Part shown: positions 29,197 through 39,392 of the stretch, in pieces | Position numbering within the stretch: the stretch's first letter is position 1 | Layout: the number at the start of each line of letters is the position of its first letter | DNA from: Nocardioides rubriscoriae | Lineage (GTDB): Bacteria > Actinomycetota > Actinomycetes > Propionibacteriales > Nocardioidaceae | Reading direction: 5' to 3' | DNA length: 64,000 nt | Assembly (NCBI RefSeq): GCF_008087085.1 | Contig: NZ_VIYJ01000009.1 | Location: 270,218-334,217 of the forward strand | Notes under the pieces: model-generated | What the model was told of the DNA's origin: nothing | The model's input: the letters and a program-made list of their open reading frames with translations, nothing else | Databases searched by the model: none | Made by a program: the position numbers and the translations under genes

Positions 29197-29835
29197 TCAG
29201 GCCTTGGTGTCGGGGTCGATCTCGACGACCTCGGCGGGCTCGTCGGGCGTGGAGACCGGGTGCGGGGCCTCGACGGCGTCGGCGAGGGCCTCGTCGGGCC
29301 CGGCGCCACCGGGGTCCTCGACCGAGGTCGGCGCCGACGCGACGGGGGTCGACGGTGCTGCGGGGGCCGCGGGCGCCGGGGACGGCGTGTAGGACGACTG
29401 CCAGTTGTCGCTCTGGCCGCCGCCCTGGAGCTTCTTGGCGACGACGGCGACGCCACCGGCGACAGCCCCGAGGACCAGCAGCGTCTTGAGCTTGCGGCGC
29501 TTGCGGGGCTCCTCGCCCTTGACCTGCGCGACCTTGGCCTCGGCCAGGGCGCGTGCGGCCGTGGCCTTCTCGCCGGCCAGCGCCGCACCACTGACGACCA
29601 GCGGCACCGCCTTGGCGCGGGCGTCGGCCAGCACGGGGGTGGCCTTGTCACGGGCGTCGGCGAGCACGGGGCCCGCCTTGTCGTAGGCGTCGGCCAGCGC
29701 GGGGACGGCAGTTTCCTGCACGAAGTCGCGCGCCTGGCCGTAGGCCGACTCGACGTGGGGGCGCAGGGCGTCGACGACGTCGCCTGCCTGGTCGATCGCC
29801 TGGTCGACCAGCGACTTCTTCTTGCGGAGTCCCAT
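29197..29835 (-). CDS. Actinobacterial helical membrane-associated protein
   Basis: A 212-residue protein. Residues 1-110 form a long Ala-rich helix with repeated VLADARDKA units. A single hydrophobic segment follows (TLLVLGAVAGGVAVVAKK), then an acidic Pro/Ala-rich tail. It resembles DUF5324-type proteins of Streptomyces, which also combine an apolipophorin-like helix with one membrane span. I am not sure of the family. It diverges from the cyclophilin gene. Confidence 0.6.
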   Translation of the reverse strand: MGLRKKKSLVDQAIDQAGDVVDALRPHVESAYGQARDFVQETAVPALADAYDKAGPVLADARDKATPVLADARAKAVPLVVSGAALAGEKATAARALAEAKVAQVKGEEPRKRRKLKTLLVLGAVAGGVAVVAKKLQGGGQSDNWQSSYTPSPAPAAPAAPSTPVASAPTSVEDPGGAGPDEALADAVEAPHPVSTPDEPAEVVEIDPDTKA

Positions 29836-29982
29836 GGTGGACCTCCCTTTCCGGGCCTGTGGGCCTGCAGCGGGCTGGAACTCCACCCAACCACGGGCCC
29901 GCGACGAGCGGCCACCCCAGGGCGGGTGAGGGCGGCGTGGCAGGATCTGTGCGATCACCCGTCTTCCACGCGAAAGGCAGTC

Positions 29983-30501
29983 ATGGCGGACCTGCAGGCC
30001 ATCCTCAAGACCAACCGGGGCGACATCACCGTCACCCTGTTCCCCCACCACGCGCCCGAGACGGTCGCCAACTTCACCGGTCTTGCGACCGGCGAGAAGA
30101 AGTACGACAGCGGCAACGGTCGCAGCGGTCCGTTCTACGACGGCCTGGGCTTCCACCGGATCATCTCGGGCTTCATGATCCAGGGCGGGTGCCCGCTCGG
30201 CACCGGCACCGGCGGCCCCGGCTACACGTTCAAGGACGAGATCCACCCCGAGCTCGTCTTCGACAAGCCCTACCTGCTCGCGATGGCCAACGCCGGACCG
30301 GGCACCAACGGCTCGCAGTTCTTCATCACCCTGGGCGCCACGTCGTGGCTCAACCGCAAGCACACGATCTTCGGCGAGGTCGCCGACCAGGCCTCGCGCG
30401 ACGTCGTCGACGCCATCGGTGCGACGCCGACCGGTGCCGGTGACCGCCCGATCGACCCGGTCGTCATCGAGTCCGTCGAGATCGTCGGCGGCGAGGGCTG
30501 A
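29983..30501 (+). CDS. ppiA: Peptidyl-prolyl cis-trans isomerase (cyclophilin)
   Basis: A 172-residue cytoplasmic cyclophilin that speeds proline isomerisation. Active-site blocks are FHRIISGFMIQGG, ANAGPGTNGSQFFIT and KHTIFGEV. No signal peptide is present. The start ATG has GAAAGG upstream. The rhomboid gene follows after 13 bp, so they are probably an operon, the usual arrangement near the actinobacterial origin. Confidence 0.93.
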   Translation: MADLQAILKTNRGDITVTLFPHHAPETVANFTGLATGEKKYDSGNGRSGPFYDGLGFHRIISGFMIQGGCPLGTGTGGPGYTFKDEIHPELVFDKPYLLAMANAGPGTNGSQFFITLGATSWLNRKHTIFGEVADQASRDVVDAIGATPTGAGDRPIDPVVIESVEIVGGEG

Positions 30502-30514
30502 GGAGCACCACCCG

Positions 30515-31441
30515 ATGTCTGAGCCCGCACCCGGCGTGACGGTCTGCTACCGGCACGCCGGGCGCGAGGCCAACATCCGCTGCCAGCGCTGCGAACGCCC
30601 GATCTGCACCGACTGCATGCGCGACGCCGCGGTCGGCTTCCAGTGCCCGTCGTGCATCAAGGAGGGCGCGCGCTCCACGCGGCAGGCCGTCGCCCCCTAC
30701 GGCGGCACCCGCTCGACCAACCCGGCGCTCACGTCGTACGTGCTGATCGGGATCAACGTCGCGCTGTGGCTCGCCGTGGTCGCCACGGGCTGGCACGCCA
30801 GCCGGCTGATCTCGCGCTTGGCGCTGCTGCCCACCGGCCTGTGCGAGTCGGTGGCCGACCCCCGGGCCTACTACCGCGTGGCCGGCGAGGCCCAGTGCGT
30901 CGGCACCGACGCCCGGTGGGTCGACGGCGTCGCCGACGGTGCGGTCTGGCAGCTGCTGACCAGCACGTTCATGCACGTCGAGCTGTGGCACATCGCCGGC
31001 AACATGCTCGCGCTGTACTTCCTCGGGCCGCAGGTCGAGGCGGTGCTCGGACGAGCACGCTTCCTGGCGGTCTACCTGCTGGCCGGTCTGGCCGGCTCGG
31101 CGACGGCCTACTGGCTGTCGGCCTCCGACGGCTACTCCCTGGGTGCCTCCGGCGCGATCTACGGCCTGTTCGGCGCCCTCGGGGTGCTCATCCTCAAGGT
31201 CGGCGGCGACCTGCGCAGCATCGGTGGCCTGCTCGCGGTCAATCTGGTCATCACCTTCGCCGTGCCCAACATCTCGTGGCAGGCCCACCTGGGCGGTCTG
31301 CTCGGCGGGGCGCTGGTGACCGCGATCATCGTCTACGCCCCACGCGGCTCGCGTCGCACCGTCATCCAGTGGTCGGCCCTGTCCGGGGTGCTGGCCCTGG
31401 TCGTGCTCGCCGTCGTGCTCCGGTCGGCGGTCCTCGCGTGA
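30515..31441 (+). CDS. Rhomboid-family intramembrane serine protease
   Basis: A 308-residue protein. The N-terminus (residues 10-50) is a B-box-like zinc module with CYRH, CQRCERPICTDC and CPSC. The rhomboid core has the catalytic Ser in GASGAIYG and the catalytic His in WQAHLGG, with HIAGNMLALYFLG in the second helix. It should cleave membrane segments; the substrate is unknown. ATG 30515 has GAGGAG upstream. Confidence 0.9.
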   Translation: MSEPAPGVTVCYRHAGREANIRCQRCERPICTDCMRDAAVGFQCPSCIKEGARSTRQAVAPYGGTRSTNPALTSYVLIGINVALWLAVVATGWHASRLISRLALLPTGLCESVADPRAYYRVAGEAQCVGTDARWVDGVADGAVWQLLTSTFMHVELWHIAGNMLALYFLGPQVEAVLGRARFLAVYLLAGLAGSATAYWLSASDGYSLGASGAIYGLFGALGVLILKVGGDLRSIGGLLAVNLVITFAVPNISWQAHLGGLLGGALVTAIIVYAPRGSRRTVIQWSALSGVLALVVLAVVLRSAVLA

Positions 31442-31443
31442 CC

Positions 31444-31523
31444 TTGTCCACAGCTGTGGACAAGACCGTGGATAACTACACCGTTGTCATTCGTTCCACA
31501 GGTGTGGACAACCCTGTGGATAA
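31444..31523. promoter_or_regulatory. DnaA box cluster between rhomboid gene and crgA
   Basis: TTGTCCACA (31444-31452) and TGTGGACAA (31455-31463) form a tight inverted pair. They are followed by CGTGGATAA (31467-31475), a partial CGTTCCACA (31492-31500), TGTGGACAA (31503-31511) and TGTGGATAA (31515-31523). That is four consensus boxes and two near matches in 80 bp, denser and better matched than the sites around dnaA, about 19 kb away. DnaA binding is inferred. Confidence 0.75.
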
Positions 31524-31720
31524 CTAGGGCACCACGAGGCCCGGGCGGCAGGCCCGGACCCGTCGGCGCGCGGACGCGCGGGCACGGAACCCCCCGTGGG
31601 GTACGGGCTCCGGACGTGCCGAGGCGCCCCTACGACCCGGCGCCGTGACGGCACGCGGGAGCAGCGGCGCCCTGTGGAGAGTGCGGTGGACAACGACCGG
31701 CCGGTGGGCCGGTCGGCCCG

Positions 31721-32194
31721 TCACTCCCAGCGGGTGGCGAAGGTGAAGCCGACCGCCATGAAGGCGATGCCGACGACGAGGTTCTTCTGGCCCAGGTCGT
31801 TGAAGACCGGCACGCCGGAGGGGTCCTGCGAGATGGCGTAGAAGGTGCAGATCCAGGCCAGGCCGACCAGGAAGCAGCCGAGCATGCCCACGATGACCCC
31901 GCGGCCGCGACCCAGCGGCGTCGAGCGGTGCGCCGACAGCATCAGGCCGACGAAGAACAGACCGAATCCGATGACGTAGTTCCAGCCGCCGAGGTCCTGC
32001 ACGAACGACGGCCCGGTCATCAGCGGGTTGCCCTGGTCGTCGAAGCTGCCGTCGGGGGCGCGGACGCCGACGTAGTAGAACGCGATGTAGGCGATGCCGG
32101 CCACCATGAGCAGCAGGCAGATCGCGAAGCGCACGCTGAGGACCGGTCCCCGGTCGGGGTTGAAGGTCTGCTGCTTCGCCTTGAGCTTGGCCAC
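31721..32194 (-). CDS. crgA: Cell division protein CrgA, internally duplicated form
   Basis: CrgA is a small membrane protein that coordinates FtsZ and peptidoglycan synthesis at division. The known proteins have about 85-95 residues and two helices; this one has 157 residues and four helices. Both halves carry the CrgA pattern: VLSVRFAICLLLMVAGIAYI with WNYVIGFGLFFVGLML, then GVIVGMLGCFLVGLAWICTF with NLVVGIAFMAVGFTFATRW. GTG 32194 is the start (AKLKAKQQ follows). Confidence 0.82.
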   Translation of the reverse strand: MAKLKAKQQTFNPDRGPVLSVRFAICLLLMVAGIAYIAFYYVGVRAPDGSFDDQGNPLMTGPSFVQDLGGWNYVIGFGLFFVGLMLSAHRSTPLGRGRGVIVGMLGCFLVGLAWICTFYAISQDPSGVPVFNDLGQKNLVVGIAFMAVGFTFATRWE

Positions 32195-32241
32195 GGGTTC
32201 GCAATCCTTTGGGTCGGTGAGTCGCGGGTTACCTTAGTGGG

Positions 32242-33051
32242 GTGTCCCCCGACCACCGAAACGCGCCCGGCCACGAGCGGTCCGACACGAGCACACCGGC
32301 CCGGTCCCGACGTCGCTGGCGACTCGGCACGCCGCTGGTGGTGCTGGTGTCCGGGGCGCTGTTCGCGGTGAGCGCCACCAACAGCGAGGGCACCGACCTG
32401 CGACCGGGGCGCTACACCGACCTGGCCAGCCTGACCGAGGCCGAGTCGCGGTCCTACCAGGACCTGCAGGCCGAGGCCGCCGACCTCAAGACCGAGGTCG
32501 ACCAGCTCACGCGCGCCGTCGACGACGACGACGTACGCCGTGCCGAGGCCCGGGCCGCCCGCCTCAAGGGCCGCGCCGGGCTCGAGGCGGTGCGGGGCGA
32601 GGGCGTGACGGTCGTGCTGTCCGACGCGAGCCAGGAGGCCCTGGAGGCCGCGCTCGCGGAGGCCGCCGACGACCCCGAGGCCGACCTCGACCCGCTGGTG
32701 GTGCACCAGCAGGACATCCAGGCCGTGGTCAACGCGCTGTGGGCCGGCGGTGCGCGCGCGGTCACCGTCCAGGGCCAGCGCATCGTGACCACCACCGGCA
32801 TCAAGTGCACCGGCAGCGCTGTCCAGCTCGGCGGCGTGCCCTACCCGCAGCCCTACACGATCCAGGCCGTCGGCGACCCGGCCGCCCTGGTCACCGCCCT
32901 CGACGCCGACCCCTACGTCAGCGGGTTCCGCGCCGACGCCGAACGGCCCGACGTCGGCGTCGGCTTCGCCCTGACCCAGGAGCCCGTCGTCGACGCCCCC
33001 GCCTACGACGGGCTGCTCGACATCGACGTCGCGCGCCCCCAGCGGGGCTAG
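32242..33051 (+). CDS. DUF881 family protein
   Basis: A 269-residue protein with one N-terminal membrane helix (GTPLVVLVSGALFAVSATN), a coiled coil (residues about 75-115) and a C-terminal DUF881 domain, visible in LVVHQQDIQAVVNALWAGGA and VTVQGQRIVTTTGIKCTG. Family members (YlxW-like) sit near division genes in actinobacteria. The function is unknown. The start GTG diverges from crgA by 47 bp. Confidence 0.83.
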   Translation: MSPDHRNAPGHERSDTSTPARSRRRWRLGTPLVVLVSGALFAVSATNSEGTDLRPGRYTDLASLTEAESRSYQDLQAEAADLKTEVDQLTRAVDDDDVRRAEARAARLKGRAGLEAVRGEGVTVVLSDASQEALEAALAEAADDPEADLDPLVVHQQDIQAVVNALWAGGARAVTVQGQRIVTTTGIKCTGSAVQLGGVPYPQPYTIQAVGDPAALVTALDADPYVSGFRADAERPDVGVGFALTQEPVVDAPAYDGLLDIDVARPQRG

Positions 33052-33073
33052 GGAGAAACGCCCTGGGCCTGCC

Positions 33074-34887
33074 CTACGGCGCCACGCCCCGACGCGGCGA
33101 GGGCAGCGTGGTCGGCACCGTCGTGGGCGGTACGTCGGTGGGTGGGGCCGAGGTCGTCGGCGCGTCGCTGGTCGGGGGCGCGGTGGGCTCGACGTAGACG
33201 GCCACGAAGATCGTCACGATGCTGCCCTCGGGCAGCACCTGCCCGGGCGGCTGCACCTGGTCGGTGACCTTGCCGCCCTCGGACTTGACGTCGGTCTCGT
33301 CGCCCTCGCGGACGTCGACGGTGAAGCCGGCGTCCTGGATCTTGGCCGTGGCGACCTCCTGGGTGTCGCCGACCACGTCGGGCACCTGCTCCATGCCGTC
33401 GGAGTAGAACAGGGTGATCGTGGTCCCCTTCTGGACCTGCGAGCCACCCGCCGGGTCCTGGCGCAGCACCTCGCGCGCCGGGAGGTCGCTCTCCTCGACC
33501 TGCTTGGTCACCGAGGTGAACCCGGCGGCCTTCAGCTCGGCGATCGCGTCCTTGACCGACTTGTTGGTCACGTCGGGCACGGTCACCTCGGCCTCGCCGA
33601 TCGAGATGGTCAAGGTGACCTCGCTGCCCGGGTCGACGTAGTCGTCGCCCTGGGGGGCCTGGTCGATGACGTCGCCGCTGGGCACGGTGTCGCTGTTGAC
33701 CCGCAGCGGTGGCTCGCGCACGGCGAGACCGGCGTCGCCGATCGCGGTGCGGGCCTGCTGCTCGGTCATGCCGATCACGCTCGGCACCTGGGTGCGGTCG
33801 GGGGAGTCGGGGAACAGGGAGTCCTTGACCAGGAACCACCCCGCGACCAGCAGCGCGACCAGCAGCAGCCCCAGCACGACCCACAGGCCGGTGCGCGGCG
33901 GGGAGTCGGCCACCGGCAGCAGGGCCGGCTCAGGACGGCGAGGCGCGGTGGGCAGCGCCACCGGGACCGGCGCGGCGCGGACGGGCTCGGGCACCGGCAC
34001 GGGCACGACGGCCTGCACCGGGCGTCCGGCGAGGTAGGCCTCGATGTCGGCGCGCATCGCGGCGGCCGACTGGTAGCGGTCCTCCAGGCGCTTGGCCAGG
34101 GACTTCATCACGATGGCGTCGACGGCCGGCGGCAGGTCGGTGTCGTGGTCGGACGGCGGGTCGGCCTGCTCGCGCACGTGCTGGTAGGCGACGGCGACCG
34201 GGCTGTCGCCCACGAACGGCGGGCGCCCGGTCAGCAGCTCGTAGAGCAGGCAGCCGGCGGAGTAGACGTCGGAGCGCGAGTCGACCTGCTCGCCGCGGGC
34301 CTGCTCGGGCGAGAGGTACTGCGCGGTGCCGACGACCGCCGCGGTCTGCGTCATCGAGTTGGCGGCGTCGCTCATCGCCCGGGCGATGCCGAAGTCCATC
34401 ACCTTGACGTCGCCGCTGGGCGTGAGCATCACGTTGCCGGGCTTGATGTCGCGGTGGATGATGCCGGCGCGGTGGCTGTAGTCGAGGGCCGACAGCACGC
34501 CGCTGGTGATCTCGAGGGCACGCTCGGGCAGGATCTTGCGGCCCTCGCGCAGGATGTCGCGCAGGGTGCGTCCGGCGACGAACTCCATCACGATGTAGGG
34601 CTGGGCGATGCCCGAGCCGTCGCCGGCCGGCTCCTCGCCGGTGTCGTAGACCGCGACGATCGACGGGTGGTTGAGCGACGCCGACGACTGGGCCTCGCGG
34701 CGGAAGCGGGCCTGGAACGTCGCGTCGCTGGCCAGGTCGGTGCGCAGCCGCTTGACCGCGACGATGCGTCCCAGGCGCGAGTCGGTGCCCTTGCGGACCT
34801 CGGCCATGCCGCCGCGGCCGAGCAGCTCGCCCAGCTCGTAGCGGCCGCCGACCACGGTGGGGCCGCTCTGGTCGGACCGGTCGTCGT

Positions 34888-34891
<4 letters not shown>
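33074..34891 (-). CDS. pknB: Ser/Thr protein kinase PknB with PASTA domains
   Basis: A 605-residue receptor kinase. The kinase domain (about 12-275) has the P-loop LGRGGMAEVRKG, HRDIKPGNVML and DFGIA. One transmembrane helix follows (GLWVVLGLLLVALLVAGWFL). Three extracellular PASTA repeats come next, the first starting near VPSVIGMTEQQA, then a Thr/Pro-rich tail. PknB senses muropeptides and phosphorylates cell-wall regulators. The GTG start overlaps the pknA stop by 4 bp. It is last in the fhaA-pknB operon. Confidence 0.94.
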
Positions 34892-36453
<1,562 letters not shown>

Positions 36454-36502
36454 GGCGTGCTCCTCTCGCTCGGGTGGTGGACGGGGACGGGGGTCACCGC
36501 GG

Positions 36503-37963
36503 TCACTGCAGGATCGCCTCCATCACGGCCTTGGCGATCGGGCCGCCCAGGCGTCCGCCGGCGATCTCCTGGCCGGGCGCCTCCTCGATCATGACGGCGA
36601 CCGCGACGTCGGCGTCGCTCGCGGGGGCGAACGAGATGAACCACCCGTACGGCGGCTCGCCGGCGACCCCGCGCTGGGCGGTGCCGGTCTTGCCGGCCAC
36701 CTCGACGTCCTCGATCTGCGCGGGCTCCGCGGTGCCCTCGTCGACGGTCGAGACGAGCACGTCGGTGAGGGTGCGGGCGGTGTCCTCGGAGATGGCCCGC
36801 GAGAGCTCCTCGGGCTGGGTCTGCTCGGCGTCGAAGTCGGCCTGCTGCACCTCGTCGACGATGTAGGGCCGCATCACGACGCCCTTGTTGGCGATCGCCG
36901 CGGCGACCATCGCCATCTGCAGCGGCGTGGCCTGCACCTCGAACTGCCCGAACCCGGACTGGCCGACCTCGGGCGGGGTCAGCTCGGAGGGGAACACCGA
37001 GCGCACCTGGCCGTCGAGGTCGTCGAGGTAGTCGCTGTTGAAGCCGAACTTCTCGGCCTGGCGCAGCATCCCCTCGGACCCGACCTCGATGGCGAGCTGG
37101 GCGAAGGTCGTGTTGCACGACTGCTCCATCGCCCGGCGCAGGGTGAGGCCCTCGGCGGGACAGGTGCGACCCTCGTTGTCGACGAGCCCGGAGGCGCCGG
37201 AGGTCTGGGGCAGCTGGAAGGTGTCGCCCCCGGGCACGACGTCGTCGGGCCCGTCGTACTTGCCCGACTCGAGCGCGGCGGCGGCGGTGACGACCTTGAA
37301 GGTCGAGCCCGGGAACAGCCGCTTCTGGATGGCGCGGTTGAGCAGCGGCTCGCTCTTGTCCTTGAGCAGCCGCTGGTAGGTCTCGTCGCGGGCGGCGAAG
37401 TCGTGCGTCGCGAGGTTGTTGGGGTCGAAGGTCGGCAGCGACACCATCGCCAGGATCTTGCCGGTGGAGGGCTCGATCGCCACCACGGAGCCCTCGACAC
37501 CGTCGCCGAGCGCGGCGAGGCCGTCGTAGGCCGCCCGCTGGGCGTCGGGGTCGAGGGTCAGCTGCACGCTGCCGCCCTTGGGGGCGTTGTTGCTGAGCAG
37601 GTCGACGAGGTTGCCGATGAACAGGCGCGGGTCGTCGCCGGAGAGCACCTGGTTCTGCGAGGACTCGATGCCGGAGCTGGACCCGAAGGAGAAGTAGCCG
37701 GTGACCGGGGCGTAGAGGAACGGGCTCTTGTAGGAGCGCAGGAACTTGTACTCGTCGTCGACCGCGGTGCTCTCGGCGATCGGGGTGCGTCCGACGAGGA
37801 TCGCACCGCGCTCGCTGGAGTAGGCGGCCTCCTTGACCCGGCGGTTCTCGGGCCGGTCGTCGAGGCTGCCGGCGGCCACGAACTGGTAGTAGGTCGCGTT
37901 GATCATCAGCGCGAGGAACAGCAGCATGAAGAAGATCGAGACGGTACGGATCGGCTTGTTCAC
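36503..37963 (-). CDS. pbpA: Class B penicillin-binding protein (PbpA)
   Basis: A 486-residue transpeptidase that crosslinks peptidoglycan. It has an N-terminal anchor (SIFFMLLFLALMINATYY) and a dimerisation domain. The catalytic motifs are SxxK in PGSTFKVV, SxN in SCNTTF and KTG in GKTGTAQ. GTG 37963 overlaps the rodA stop by 4 bp. It works with the upstream RodA polymerase and is tied to the kinases by operon position. Confidence 0.94.
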   Translation of the reverse strand: MNKPIRTVSIFFMLLFLALMINATYYQFVAAGSLDDRPENRRVKEAAYSSERGAILVGRTPIAESTAVDDEYKFLRSYKSPFLYAPVTGYFSFGSSSGIESSQNQVLSGDDPRLFIGNLVDLLSNNAPKGGSVQLTLDPDAQRAAYDGLAALGDGVEGSVVAIEPSTGKILAMVSLPTFDPNNLATHDFAARDETYQRLLKDKSEPLLNRAIQKRLFPGSTFKVVTAAAALESGKYDGPDDVVPGGDTFQLPQTSGASGLVDNEGRTCPAEGLTLRRAMEQSCNTTFAQLAIEVGSEGMLRQAEKFGFNSDYLDDLDGQVRSVFPSELTPPEVGQSGFGQFEVQATPLQMAMVAAAIANKGVVMRPYIVDEVQQADFDAEQTQPEELSRAISEDTARTLTDVLVSTVDEGTAEPAQIEDVEVAGKTGTAQRGVAGEPPYGWFISFAPASDADVAVAVMIEEAPGQEIAGGRLGGPIAKAVMEAILQ

Positions 37964-39384
37964 GACCGGCCCACCTTGATGACCTGGGTGGCCTCCTCGG
38001 CCTGCGCGGTCTCGTCGACGGGCTCGAGGCCGGGCACCGGACGCCGGGCCTGGTCGGAGATGCGCAGCAGCAGCGCGACGATCACCCAGCTGGCCACCAG
38101 CGACGAGCCGCCGTAGGACAGGAACGAGGTGGTGAGGCCGGTCAACGGGATCAGCCGGGTGACGCCGCCGACGACGACGAAGAGCTGGAGCCCGAAGATC
38201 GACGCGAGGCCGGTCGCCATCAGCTTGCCGAAGCCGTCGCGGGAGATGAGCGCGGTGCGCAGGGCCCGCTCGACGACGATCCCGTAGAGCAGCAGCACGG
38301 CGATGATCCCGGTCAGGCCGAGCTCCTCGCCGATGCTGGCCATGATGAAGTCGGACTCGGCGTAGGGCACGCGGGTCGGGTCGCCGTCGCCGAAGCCGCG
38401 GCCGATGAGGCCGCCGTAGGCGAGGCCGAACAGGCCCTCGACGAGCTGGAAGCTGTCGGCGCCGTCGGGGTTGTTGTAGTACTCGAACGGGTGCAGCCAG
38501 GTGTCGACGCGCACCCGGACGTGGCCGAAGAGGTGGTAGCCCGCGACCGCGCCGGCACTGAAGAGCAGTGCTCCGACGACCAGCCAGCCGGGCCGCTCGG
38601 TGGCGACGTAGAGCATGAGCAGGAAGAGCCCGAAGAACAGCAGGCTCGAGCCGAGGTCCTTCTGGAAGACCAGGATGCCGAGGCTGACCAGCCACATCGC
38701 CACGATCGGGCCGAGGTCGCGCCCGCGCGGCAGGTCGACGAACAGGACCCGGCGTCCGGCCAGGGCCAGGGCGTCGCGGTGGAGAACCAGGTAGCCGGCG
38801 AAGGCCACGACGAGCAGCACCTTGGCCACCTCGCCGGGCTGGAAGCTGAACGGGCCGACGTTGATCCAGATGCGGGCGCCGTTGATGGTGCGCCCCACGA
38901 CCGGGGCCATCGGCAGCAGCAGCAGCACGATGGCCAGCAGCCCGCAGGTGTAGGTGAAGCGGGCCAGCACCCGGTGGTCGCGCAGCAGAACCAGCGTGCC
39001 GGCGAAGAGCACCACCCCGAGGGTCATCCACGTCAGCTGCTGACGGGCGAAGTCGGTCTGCTCGGTCAGGTCGATGCGGTGGATGACCGCCAGGCCCAGG
39101 CCGTTGAGAGCGGCCACGACGGGCAGCAGCACCGGGTCGGCGTACGGCGCGACCAGGCGGACGACGACGTGAGCGCCCACCATCAGCGCGGCCAGCCAGC
39201 CGCCGTAGCCGATGATGTCGGGCGGCACCTTGCCCTGGACGCCCAGGCCGACTGCGGCGTAGCCGCCGACGCCGACGGCGAGCGCGAGGACGAGCAGGAA
39301 CAGCTCGGCGCCACGGCGGCGCCGGTGCACGAAGCCCATCAGGACCGAGGAGCCGGCCTGGGGGGCGGGGGCGCCGGGTGACAT
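37960..39384 (-). CDS. rodA: FtsW/RodA/SpoVE family glycan polymerase
   Basis: A 474-residue SEDS polymerase with about 11 membrane helices that elongates glycan strands from lipid II. Signature blocks are FQPGEVAKVLLVVAFAGYL, NNPDGADSFQLVEGLFGLA and SDFIMASIGEELGLTG. ATG 39384 gives MSPGAPAPQA and lies 8 bp after the phosphatase stop. It pairs with pbpA, the usual SEDS-bPBP arrangement. Confidence 0.93.
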   Translation of the reverse strand: MSPGAPAPQAGSSVLMGFVHRRRRGAELFLLVLALAVGVGGYAAVGLGVQGKVPPDIIGYGGWLAALMVGAHVVVRLVAPYADPVLLPVVAALNGLGLAVIHRIDLTEQTDFARQQLTWMTLGVVLFAGTLVLLRDHRVLARFTYTCGLLAIVLLLLPMAPVVGRTINGARIWINVGPFSFQPGEVAKVLLVVAFAGYLVLHRDALALAGRRVLFVDLPRGRDLGPIVAMWLVSLGILVFQKDLGSSLLFFGLFLLMLYVATERPGWLVVGALLFSAGAVAGYHLFGHVRVRVDTWLHPFEYYNNPDGADSFQLVEGLFGLAYGGLIGRGFGDGDPTRVPYAESDFIMASIGEELGLTGIIAVLLLYGIVVERALRTALISRDGFGKLMATGLASIFGLQLFVVVGGVTRLIPLTGLTTSFLSYGGSSLVASWVIVALLLRISDQARRPVPGLEPVDETAQAEEATQVIKVGRS

Positions 39385-39392
39385 GACCACGC

